25,580 bases of DNA. Origin: Treponema sp. UBA1747 (lineage in GTDB: Bacteria; Spirochaetota; Spirochaetia; Treponematales; Treponemataceae). The notes beneath the pieces are model-generated. The model was given only the letters and a program-made list of their open reading frames with translations. It was not told the origin of the DNA and did no database searches. Positions 7,681 through 15,132 of this stretch are shown piece after piece (positions within the stretch are counted from its first letter, which is position 1; every line of letters starts with the position of its first letter). The translations under genes and the position numbers were made by a program. The DNA lies in the NCBI GenBank assembly GCA_002315375.1, contig DCHR01000032.1, positions 1 to 25,580 on the forward strand, read 5' to 3'.

Positions 7681-9936
7681 TTAGAAAATACTTGAACCGC
7701 GGACAACTTTTGAAATCCGGTTTGTAATGAACAGCAGAATTACGCTGACAACAGATTTGAACATGGAAACAACGGTACTGAACGGAATATTATTTGATCC
7801 GCTTCCTGCACCAAGGGACAGCTGGTAAACATAAAGATCCAGAACCTGAATTGCTTCTTTATTGTTTGGATTTTTGAAAACAAGATACTGGTCCATACCG
7901 TTACTCAAAATATTTGAAATCGAGAGAATCAGAAGAACAACATAAGTTGGAATCAGTTCAGGCAAAGTAATGTGCCACATTTTCTGGAAACGTCCTGCAC
8001 CGTCAACTGTTGCTGCTTCATAAAGCTGCTGGTCAATTCCCGAGATTGCAGCAATGTACATAATTGCTGACCATCCCAAACCTTTCCACATTCCCCAAAG
8101 AAGCATCTTGAACCAGATTCCGTTTCCGTTCATCAGATAGTTGGTTCCTGTTTCTTTTGCATGAAGTACTTTTACAATCAGGTTGTTTATGAAACCTTCT
8201 GTACCGAAGATACAGAAAGCAATGGCATAAACCAGAACCCAGGAAATGAAGTTTGGAATTGTTGTAAGGGTCTGAATAATACGGCGTGATGCATTGTTCT
8301 TGATTTCAGCAAGGAAGATTGCAAAAACCATTGGACACCATGAAGTAAGGATTCCAAGGCCGCTCATTGCAAGTGTATTGCGTAAAACCATTACAATATC
8401 TTTTCTTGTCTGTTCGCTTTTGAATGGAGCCTGGAACCACTTCAAGCCAACCCAGTTATCCATGCTGATGACCCCACCTGCTTCATAATCGAAGAAAGCA
8501 TAACGCCATCCCCACAGAGGAAGGTAACTGAAAATGAAAATCAGAATCAGGAAAGGAAGAAGCATGAGAAAAAGCTGAATAGGAGCATCGATATGACACT
8601 TTTCATCTTTTTCAGGAGCCGGAGTTTTCAGGAAAGAAATCAGAGCAGAAATGAAGATTACAGTTGCCAGAACCACATAAATTATTATTGTTGATGGTTC
8701 CAGAGGTTTCGTTCTTCCAAGATTACCGAAAGCAACTTCCTGATAGTAAGCGCGAAGAATTCCAATCTGTGCCAGACCGAAAATAAGGCTTCCAGGAAGA
8801 ATACAGAAATGTCCGTAACGTTTAAGCTTGTTGTTTCCAACACTCATACAGGCGCCGGCGCCACAAAGAATAATTCCCAGATCTGTAAGCAAAGCCGAAA
8901 CACTTACCAGGCGGAAAATACTTTCCGGTGCCCAGCCGCGACGGAATGCAAGCTGAAGATTATTAGTGAAAACTTTATAGAAGAATCCGGATGTAAACAG
9001 GGACATATTGCGGCTGATTTTTTCTGAAATACGGGCCGGGTTTGCTCCAGGAATAAACAGAAGCATAAATGCCAGAAGAATCAGGATACGGTAAGTAATC
9101 TGGAATGGAGATGCACTGATTGTTGTCTTTTCAGTTCTCTCTTCTTCTGCAAAGGCTGCGCTTAAACCGCTTGTCAGAACAACCAGAAGAGAAAGAGCTA
9201 AATAAAGACCACGGAAAGCAGGCCACTGAGGTGAAACTTCCAGTTCATCCATTGTCATTGCAAGGATATTGTAGGCAGACGGATAAATTACAAGGCTCAG
9301 AGCAGCAAGAATACCACCTGCAGTCATAATAATGTAACCGGCTTTTCTAAGTTTGTTTGTTGCAAAGGAAAGATATAAACCGATAACTGCAATCAAAACT
9401 GAAAGACATGTAATAAGACAGGCTGCATAATCCAGTTTAAGTGCCGATGCAATTTCCTGATGACTTTCGGAAAATTCCATCCACATTTTTTTATAAGAAG
9501 GAATATGAATTTTTACGCCTTTAATCGACTGGTCAATTTCAACGTCAGAATCATCATCAAAATCTGCCTCTTCGTCATAATCATAATCGCTTTCTGAATC
9601 ATCGGAAGCAGAGGCGGCTTCTGTCATATTAAAAAGAGCAGCATAATAATCATCGTAGTTTTCAAAATCATCCGGATTTAAGGCGAAAGGATCTGCTTCA
9701 CTTTCTTCCGAATCTGAATCTTTGATTGAAGCATCCAGTGCCACTACATCTTCTGTAAGAGCACGGAAATAAACAGCACTTTTTATGAGGGAAACATTTT
9801 TTCCAATTGCGCCGGAAATTCTTCCGGGATTTGTCCGCCCGATAAACAGAGACAAAAGAAGAATTATTACCGACAACCTAGTAGCCCAAAGCAAAACTTT
9901 TTTGCATGAAGACTTCCAATCTGTAATTTTATTCAT
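7681..9936 (-). CDS. LplB-type sugar ABC permease with a duplicated N-terminal membrane module
   Basis: A 751-aa protein, against roughly 300-320 aa for a normal LplB permease. Residues about 450-751 are a complete CUT1 permease with the EAA loop at 640-660 (EAATVDGAGRFQKMWHITLP). The first 440 residues hold two diverged copies of one module. Copy 1 has NPGRISGAIGKNVSL at 36-50 and ATNKLRKAG at 192-200. Copy 2 has NPARISEKISRNMSL at 299-313 and GNNKLKRYG at 367-375. Each module has about four hydrophobic helices. Copy 1 carries an extra Asp/Glu/Ser/Tyr-rich segment (about 64-138), predicted disordered and periplasmic or cytosolic depending on topology. There is no frameshift: the frame is continuous and no internal Met lies near the permease domain start. 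There is no Shine-Dalgarno; TATAAT ends 9 nt before the ATG. First gene of the transporter operon. Confidence 0.9.
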   Translation of the reverse strand: MNKITDWKSSCKKVLLWATRLSVIILLLSLFIGRTNPGRISGAIGKNVSLIKSAVYFRALTEDVVALDASIKDSDSEESEADPFALNPDDFENYDDYYAALFNMTEAASASDDSESDYDYDEEADFDDDSDVEIDQSIKGVKIHIPSYKKMWMEFSESHQEIASALKLDYAACLITCLSVLIAVIGLYLSFATNKLRKAGYIIMTAGGILAALSLVIYPSAYNILAMTMDELEVSPQWPAFRGLYLALSLLVVLTSGLSAAFAEEERTEKTTISASPFQITYRILILLAFMLLFIPGANPARISEKISRNMSLFTSGFFYKVFTNNLQLAFRRGWAPESIFRLVSVSALLTDLGIILCGAGACMSVGNNKLKRYGHFCILPGSLIFGLAQIGILRAYYQEVAFGNLGRTKPLEPSTIIIYVVLATVIFISALISFLKTPAPEKDEKCHIDAPIQLFLMLLPFLILIFIFSYLPLWGWRYAFFDYEAGGVISMDNWVGLKWFQAPFKSEQTRKDIVMVLRNTLAMSGLGILTSWCPMVFAIFLAEIKNNASRRIIQTLTTIPNFISWVLVYAIAFCIFGTEGFINNLIVKVLHAKETGTNYLMNGNGIWFKMLLWGMWKGLGWSAIMYIAAISGIDQQLYEAATVDGAGRFQKMWHITLPELIPTYVVLLILSISNILSNGMDQYLVFKNPNNKEAIQVLDLYVYQLSLGAGSGSNNIPFSTVVSMFKSVVSVILLFITNRISKVVRGSSIF

Positions 9937-9951
9937 AGTAAAATAATTATA
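9936..9951 (-). promoter_or_regulatory. -10 box before the sugar transporter operon
   Basis: Minus strand TATAAT (plus 9946-9951), then nine bases, then ATG at 9936. This predicts a 5' leader of about 3 nt. A TTGTTC -35-like hexamer sits 19 nt further upstream, a long spacer. No Shine-Dalgarno precedes the ATG. Confidence 0.45.
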
Positions 9952-10036
9952 AATTGGAAGATTTATTTGGGAACAAAAGTTGTATTAGAAAATTAGAGTA
10001 AATGACCTATAAAATTCATTAATAAAAAATTACAGA

Positions 10037-11212
10037 CTAATTAATTAAGTTTTCGAGTGCAAATTTTACAGTTAATTCCTGTTGCTGGTCTGCGGAAATT
10101 GACGAAGCATTATCTCCCTTCTGAAAACCATAATGTCCGAAATTGGCATGATTTCCACCCGGAATTGTAAGCTCAGAAAAGTCTGAAAGTTTTCCCATAT
10201 ATTCCAGATATTTGTTCATTCTCAGAACACCGTCTCCTTCGCCTTTTACAGAAACGATTGAAAAATCAGAATCGAACTGATTCATTGAATATGAACCGCA
10301 AAGCAGAAGTCCTTTTACATTCGGAAAGTTTTTAATTGCTTCAGGAGCATACATAGAAGCGGCGGCTCCGCCAAGGGAATGTCCCCCCAGGAAAACTTTA
10401 TCATATTTTCCTGCATACTTTTTCAGAACCGGTTTTGCGGCCTTTGTTTTGTAAATAATCAGATCCGAAGGAGCTCTCAGAAGAACAACATCAAATCCCG
10501 CTTCTGCAAACTTTTTCATGAAAGGCACATACGCCTTGTTATTTACAAGGCCTCCCGGATAAAAAACAAGGAGGTTTTCATTTCCTTCTCCATCAAGAAA
10601 TATGTAATTTATTTTTTTAGTGATGTTTACCGGACCGGAAGCAGACTCCAGTATTTCATCACAAACCGGATCAGGACTGTAAGAAAAATATGAAAGATTG
10701 AAGAGTGAAACAATTACAAAAATGAAAATAAAAATCTGGGCAACAGAATTCAGGATTTCTTCAGTCCAGTTGGCTTTTGCAGTGTCCATGTCTGCTTTGG
10801 CTCCATAGACACACATAGCGATGAACGAACCTAATCCGATTAAAAGACAGATAATACCGGGAATGCTTGAAAAGATTTTTCCGGCTCCTGCAGCAGAGCC
10901 AAACTTCTTTATGTAATAAACAGACGGAATCAGCATGAAAACAAAACCAGAACTCATGAGAACACGGAAATGTTTTTTGAAAACCTGAATATCTTTCTTG
11001 GCAACAGCCAGAAGTAATTTCCAGATTACTTTTCCAAAGCCTGCAAGAAAGGATAGGAAAGCACCAGTCCCGAAAATCCAACCGGCAGCCAGAGATTTTG
11101 CAGAAAAAAACATTGCAACGAAAGTCATCGAAGCTGCAAAAAAAATTACAGGAACAGCATCCAAAAGTGTCATTCCAACAGTAGGCTCAAGAGAAGTTTT
11201 TGTTTCGCTCAT
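10037..11212 (-). CDS. Membrane-anchored alpha/beta hydrolase
   Basis: A 391-aa protein from the ATG. Residues about 12-175 contain about five membrane helices; residues about 200-391 are an alpha/beta-hydrolase domain of the Hydrolase_5 type. Visible signatures: FYPGGLVNNKAYVP (oxyanion region, 217-230), the nucleophile elbow GGHSLGG with Ser279, a GEGDG acid at Asp327, and GGNHANFGHYG with the catalytic His355. The active site is expected on the membrane face; which side is uncertain. The frame is open back to a TTG at 11248, but that extension is not family-like and MSETKTS is the better start. It lies between cellobiose phosphorylase and the sugar transporter, same strand, but a terminator separates it from the phosphorylase. 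Substrate unknown; an esterase or lipase-like role is possible. Confidence 0.85.
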   Translation of the reverse strand: MSETKTSLEPTVGMTLLDAVPVIFFAASMTFVAMFFSAKSLAAGWIFGTGAFLSFLAGFGKVIWKLLLAVAKKDIQVFKKHFRVLMSSGFVFMLIPSVYYIKKFGSAAGAGKIFSSIPGIICLLIGLGSFIAMCVYGAKADMDTAKANWTEEILNSVAQIFIFIFVIVSLFNLSYFSYSPDPVCDEILESASGPVNITKKINYIFLDGEGNENLLVFYPGGLVNNKAYVPFMKKFAEAGFDVVLLRAPSDLIIYKTKAAKPVLKKYAGKYDKVFLGGHSLGGAAASMYAPEAIKNFPNVKGLLLCGSYSMNQFDSDFSIVSVKGEGDGVLRMNKYLEYMGKLSDFSELTIPGGNHANFGHYGFQKGDNASSISADQQQELTVKFALENLIN

Positions 11213-11263
11213 AATATTTAAGGTAATATGAAAATGCCGTGAAAACAATAAAAAAATACTGTT

Positions 11264-11304
11264 AATAAAAAAAAGCCGCTTCTGCGTTATGTAAAAGCGG
11301 CTTT
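11264..11304 (-). terminator. Rho-independent terminator of cellobiose phosphorylase
   Basis: Minus strand: AAAGCCGCTT (plus 11295-11304), a 13-base loop, AAGCGGCTTT (plus 11272-11281), then a run of eight or more T. Perfect 10-bp stem. It begins 17 bp beyond the phosphorylase stop codon. Confidence 0.92.
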
Positions 11305-11321
11305 CTATTTTCAGTTGCTTA

Positions 11322-13790
11322 CTATTCTACAACAACATTTACTTTTACAGACTTAACGCCTTTCTTTGGTACAACGCATGTACCGTTTACTTTGGCGCCT
11401 TCTTTTACAGTAACTTTGATTTCACCGTCGTTCTTTTTGTTTACAACGCTGATTTTATATTCAACGCCGCGGAACTTACGTGTCATTGTTGCTTTCTTAA
11501 CATGTGCAGGAAGACGTGGTTCTACAACCAGTCCTTCATAACTTGGGCGGAGACCACAGATGTACTGTGAAAGTGCCACAAAGTTCCATGCAGCTGTACC
11601 TGTAAGCCATGAGTTTTTGGCTTCACCAAAACGGCGTGCTTCTTTACCGGCAACCATCTGGCTGTAAACATAAGGTTCTGTGCGGTGGATTTCAGATTTA
11701 TCTTCAATGTAAGCAGGAGCAATCTTAATGTAGTGTTCCCATGCATCCTGAGGACGTCCGTTTACAACTTCACCAATGATAACCCATGGGTTGTTGTGAC
11801 AGAAAATACCGCCGTTCTCTTTGTATCCCGGTGGGTAAGATCCAACTTCACCAAGTTCAACATGGTAGTCCTGGTATGCAGGCCAGTTGATACAGATACC
11901 GAAGTCTGAATCCAGGTATTTCTTTACGCTGTCCAGAGCCATTTCAGGGTAGCCTTTGTCTTTTCCGACTTTAGCCATTGTTCCGAAGCCCTGTGATTCA
12001 ATGAAGATTTTTCCGTCCTTACATTCTTTAGAACCAATTTTGTTTCCGAAGTGGTCATAAGCGCGAACGTACCATTCTCCGTCCCAACCTGCTTTACAGA
12101 TTGCAGCTTCCATTTTCTTGGCAGCCTTAAGTGCTTTTTCTGCTTCAGCTGTATCGCCCATCAGGTTACACATTGCAACATAGTCAGGTGTAACGTAAAC
12201 GAACATTTCAGCAATCATTACAGATTCGGCATTCTTTCCGTTCTGGTGACTTGTTGTCTGGAAAGATTCGTTAGGGTCCATAGAGAATCCGTTCAGGTTC
12301 AGACAGTCGTTCCAGTCTGCCTGTCCGATAAGTGGAAGTCCGTGTGGTCCCATGTGTTTTACAGTGAAGTTATAAGATCTCTTGATGTGTTCAAAGAGAG
12401 TTGCCTTGTTCTTTTCTGAATTGTCAAAAGGAACCATTTCATTAAGGAAGGCTGCATCCCCTGTTTCGCAGATGTAACGTCCAACACCAAGAACCAGCCA
12501 GAGAGGGTCATCGTTGAAACCGCCACCGATGTCAGCATTACCTTTCTTGGTAAGTGGCTGGAACTGGTGGTAGCATGATCCGTCAGGGAACTGTGTTGCA
12601 GCAACGTCGAAAAGGCGTTCGCGGATACGTGAAGCAGGCAGCTGGTGAGCAGCACCAAGCATATCCTGAGATGTATCGCGGAAACCAAGACCACGACCGA
12701 TTCCTGATTCAAAGTAAGAAGCAGAACGGGCAAAGTTGTAAGTAACAACACACTGGTACTGATTCCATACAGCCATGCGGTCCAGTTTTTCATCGCCTGT
12801 TTTAATTGCGAAGTGTGAAAGAGTTTCATCCCAGAACTTTTTCAGTTCATTGTAGGCTTTTTCAACCTTAGCTTTTGTAGCAAACTTCTTCTGAATAGCA
12901 ATTGCCTTTTCCTTGTTTACTACGCCTGAAGCAGTGTTTGTGCGAAGAAGATTTTTAGGAGCTTTTGCAGCCCATTTTTTATCCTGATCATTTTCAACAT
13001 AACCAAGAACGAAGATGTAAGTTTTTTCTTCACCAGGGTTCAGTTCAACATTTACGCGGTGAGAAGCGATTGGAGACCATCCGTCTGCAACTGAGTTTGC
13101 TGATTTTCCTGCAACAACTGTCTGTGGATTTGCCAGAGAGTTGTAAAGTCCCATCCATGTTTCGCGGTCTGTATCAAATCCATCGATTTTTTCGTTACAT
13201 GAATAGAAAGCAAAATGATTGCGGCGTTCGCGGTATTCTGATTTGTGGTAGATTGCACTTCCGTCAATTTCAACTTCACCAATTGAGAAGTTTCTCTGGA
13301 AGTTTTCACAGTCTGTAGAACCATTGTAGAAACACCATTCAACAAAAGAAACCAGTGACAGTTCTTTCTTTTCATGGGCCAGGTTCTTGAGAGTGATCAT
13401 TTCTACTTCACAATTTTCCCCGTTTGGAACCATGTAAAGTACATCAGCCTGAACATTGTTCTTTTTTGAGCTGATTTTTGAGTATCCGAAACCATGACGA
13501 CATTCATAGAAGTCAAGCTTTGTTTTTGTTGGCTGCCATCCAGGATTCCAGATTGTTTTACCATCTTTAATGTAGAAATAACGTCCGTTTGTATCGAGTG
13601 GGACATCATTGTAGCGGTAACGTGTAATACGGCGAAGGCGTGCATCTGTATAGAATGCATAACCACCTGCTGTATTGGACAGAAGAGAGAAGAACTTTTC
13701 GTTTCCCAGGTAGTTGATCCATGGATAAGGAGTTGTTGGAGTAGTAATTACATACTCACGGCTCTTGTCGTCAAAATAACCGAATTTCAT
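11322..13790 (-). CDS. Cellobiose phosphorylase (GH94)
   Basis: An 822-aa cytosolic GH94 enzyme that cleaves cellobiose with phosphate to alpha-glucose-1-phosphate and glucose, saving ATP. It is close to characterised cellobiose phosphorylases along its full length: MKFGYFDD at the start, TPYPWINYLGNEKFFSLLSN (18-37), RRITRYRYNDVPLD, YHKSEYRERRNHFAFYS, ESGIGRGLGFRDTSQDMLG (361-379), FNDDPLWL, and GPHGLPLIGQADWNDCLNLN (481-500) with the general-acid Asp in DWND. The C-terminal YPPGYKENGGIFCHNNPW and EPYVYSQMVAGK blocks are also intact. Length is normal for the family. The Shine-Dalgarno is GAGGT, 6 nt before the ATG. It has its own sigma70-type promoter, operator-like palindrome and terminator, so it is monocistronic. 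Confidence 0.96.
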   Translation of the reverse strand: MKFGYFDDKSREYVITTPTTPYPWINYLGNEKFFSLLSNTAGGYAFYTDARLRRITRYRYNDVPLDTNGRYFYIKDGKTIWNPGWQPTKTKLDFYECRHGFGYSKISSKKNNVQADVLYMVPNGENCEVEMITLKNLAHEKKELSLVSFVEWCFYNGSTDCENFQRNFSIGEVEIDGSAIYHKSEYRERRNHFAFYSCNEKIDGFDTDRETWMGLYNSLANPQTVVAGKSANSVADGWSPIASHRVNVELNPGEEKTYIFVLGYVENDQDKKWAAKAPKNLLRTNTASGVVNKEKAIAIQKKFATKAKVEKAYNELKKFWDETLSHFAIKTGDEKLDRMAVWNQYQCVVTYNFARSASYFESGIGRGLGFRDTSQDMLGAAHQLPASRIRERLFDVAATQFPDGSCYHQFQPLTKKGNADIGGGFNDDPLWLVLGVGRYICETGDAAFLNEMVPFDNSEKNKATLFEHIKRSYNFTVKHMGPHGLPLIGQADWNDCLNLNGFSMDPNESFQTTSHQNGKNAESVMIAEMFVYVTPDYVAMCNLMGDTAEAEKALKAAKKMEAAICKAGWDGEWYVRAYDHFGNKIGSKECKDGKIFIESQGFGTMAKVGKDKGYPEMALDSVKKYLDSDFGICINWPAYQDYHVELGEVGSYPPGYKENGGIFCHNNPWVIIGEVVNGRPQDAWEHYIKIAPAYIEDKSEIHRTEPYVYSQMVAGKEARRFGEAKNSWLTGTAAWNFVALSQYICGLRPSYEGLVVEPRLPAHVKKATMTRKFRGVEYKISVVNKKNDGEIKVTVKEGAKVNGTCVVPKKGVKSVKVNVVVE

Positions 13791-13838
13791 AAAAAACCTC
13801 GATATAAAAAATCTAAGAAACGTGCAGTTCCTGTCATT

Positions 13839-13856
13839 TACTACAACGTTTTCGTA
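13839..13856. promoter_or_regulatory. LacI/GalR-type operator-like palindrome
   Basis: TACTACAACGTTTTCGTA, an imperfect palindrome centred on CG (7 of 9 half-site bases match), the form expected for LacI-family operators. It covers roughly +1 to +18 of the predicted phosphorylase transcript, a position suited to repression. The regulator is not in the window. Confidence 0.5.
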
Positions 13857-13862
13857 AAAATC

Positions 13863-13890
13863 ATTATATACGGTATTTTTTGTTTGTCAA
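13863..13890 (-). promoter_or_regulatory. Sigma70-type promoter of cellobiose phosphorylase
   Basis: Minus strand TTGACA (plus 13885-13890), 16-bp spacer, TATAAT (plus 13863-13868), both hexamers at full consensus. The predicted start of transcription is near 13856, giving a leader of about 65 nt with a good Shine-Dalgarno. Confidence 0.85.
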
Positions 13891-13940
13891 AGGGAAATTC
13901 TAACGTTCTGTGCAAATTTTCAATAAATACACGTTTTACC

Positions 13941-15122
13941 TTACTTATCTACAGGTATTTCCAGCGTAACATCGCTTAAAGCAAAAGAAACGCAGGGATG
14001 AACATACCCCTGTTTCTTATCTCCATAACGGCGGAATTCAGAGGTTTCTGGAACAAAAACTTCTCCGGAAAGCAGTTTTGAACGGCACCAGCTACATTCT
14101 CCCCCGCGGCATCGGGAAGGACAACGGATTCCGTTTTTCTCTATGGCCGAAAGAAGAGTTTCTCCTGCCTGAACAGGTATTTTTCTCTCTCCTTCTAAGC
14201 TTTTTATTGTAAGGAAATGATCCTGCCCGCCTTCCATTTTTACAGCACTCTGAATCTCAAAACGAACATCCTTTTTTGAAAGTCCCAGCTTTTCGATTTC
14301 GCCTTCAAGAAAGGTGTACATAGCAGAAGGTCCGCAGCCAAAAAGCGAATAACCTTCTTTTTCAAAGTCTGAAGCATATTTTCCGATTAAATCAGCTGTA
14401 ATAAAACCATTTTCATATCCGTCCAGCTTTTCATCGCTTAAAACATGAACAACCTTTACTTTTCCAGTTTTACTGCAGATTTCCTTAAATTCCTTTTCGA
14501 AGAGAATTGTATTCTTTGTGCGGCTCCCGAAAATAACTGTCAGGTTAAAATCTTCGGTTTTTTCAGCAATACTTTTTGCCATAGACAAAAAGGGAGTAAT
14601 TCCTGAACCACCGGCCACAGCAATTACATTTTTATAATCCCGGAGCCTTTCATAATAAAAAGTTCCCTCAGGTCCTGAAATATCTGCCTCATCACCTTCT
14701 TTCCAGTGGTCAAAAATCCATGAAGAAACAAATCCTTCAGAAACTTTCTTTACTGTTATTTTTACAACACCGTCTTTTGTTTCCAAAGGAGATGATGAAA
14801 CGGAGTAAGGACGGGAAACATAATTGTCACCGACTTTAATTCTTACACAGACATACTGCCCTGCCCTGAACCAAGCTGCCTCACTGCCATCAGTTTTTCT
14901 AAGAACATAAGTTCTGGCTCCGGCTTCCGCATAATCTTCAATTCTTAAAACAGTCATTTTCTGACTAAGAGGATGAAGCCGGGCTGCCAGTTCATTGACT
15001 GGATATTCTGCGGTAACTTCCCTGTCACTTGCTTTTTCAATTTCTTTTTCTCTGACTGCGCTCATCTTTTTGAACTTGAGCATATCAAAAACGCCGATAA
15101 GGCCTACTTTTACATTTGCCAT
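13941..15122 (-). CDS. Flavin reductase with C-terminal plant-type 2Fe-2S ferredoxin domain
   Basis: A 393-aa ferredoxin-NADP reductase-like protein that passes electrons between NAD(P)H, a flavin and a 2Fe-2S centre. Residues about 50-150 form the flavin-binding barrel with RPYSVSS at 104-110; about 160-290 the nucleotide domain with GGSGITPF at 171-178 and GCGPSAM at 262-268; about 300-393 a ferredoxin domain with C338-x4-C343-x2-C346-x30-C377, the full plant-type ligand set. An extra Cys334 precedes it. About 50 N-terminal residues do not belong to a recognised domain. The frame extends upstream to 15170, but that would overlap the previous gene. The ATG at 15122 lies 10 nt after that gene's stop and has a GGGGAAG ribosome site. 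Likely electron donor to the flavoprotein encoded just upstream. Confidence 0.9.
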   Translation of the reverse strand: MANVKVGLIGVFDMLKFKKMSAVREKEIEKASDREVTAEYPVNELAARLHPLSQKMTVLRIEDYAEAGARTYVLRKTDGSEAAWFRAGQYVCVRIKVGDNYVSRPYSVSSSPLETKDGVVKITVKKVSEGFVSSWIFDHWKEGDEADISGPEGTFYYERLRDYKNVIAVAGGSGITPFLSMAKSIAEKTEDFNLTVIFGSRTKNTILFEKEFKEICSKTGKVKVVHVLSDEKLDGYENGFITADLIGKYASDFEKEGYSLFGCGPSAMYTFLEGEIEKLGLSKKDVRFEIQSAVKMEGGQDHFLTIKSLEGERKIPVQAGETLLSAIEKNGIRCPSRCRGGECSWCRSKLLSGEVFVPETSEFRRYGDKKQGYVHPCVSFALSDVTLEIPVDK

Positions 15123-15132
15123 TTTTCTTCCC

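Noticed and set aside
12359..12829. 156-residue minus-strand frame inside the phosphorylase gene
   Set aside because: It overlaps the GH94 coding sequence in another frame, Leu/Ser/Thr-rich with no domain.
13494..13979. 161-residue plus-strand frame opposite the GH94 gene start
   Set aside because: Antisense to a strongly conserved gene and its promoter, with no ribosome site or recognisable domain.
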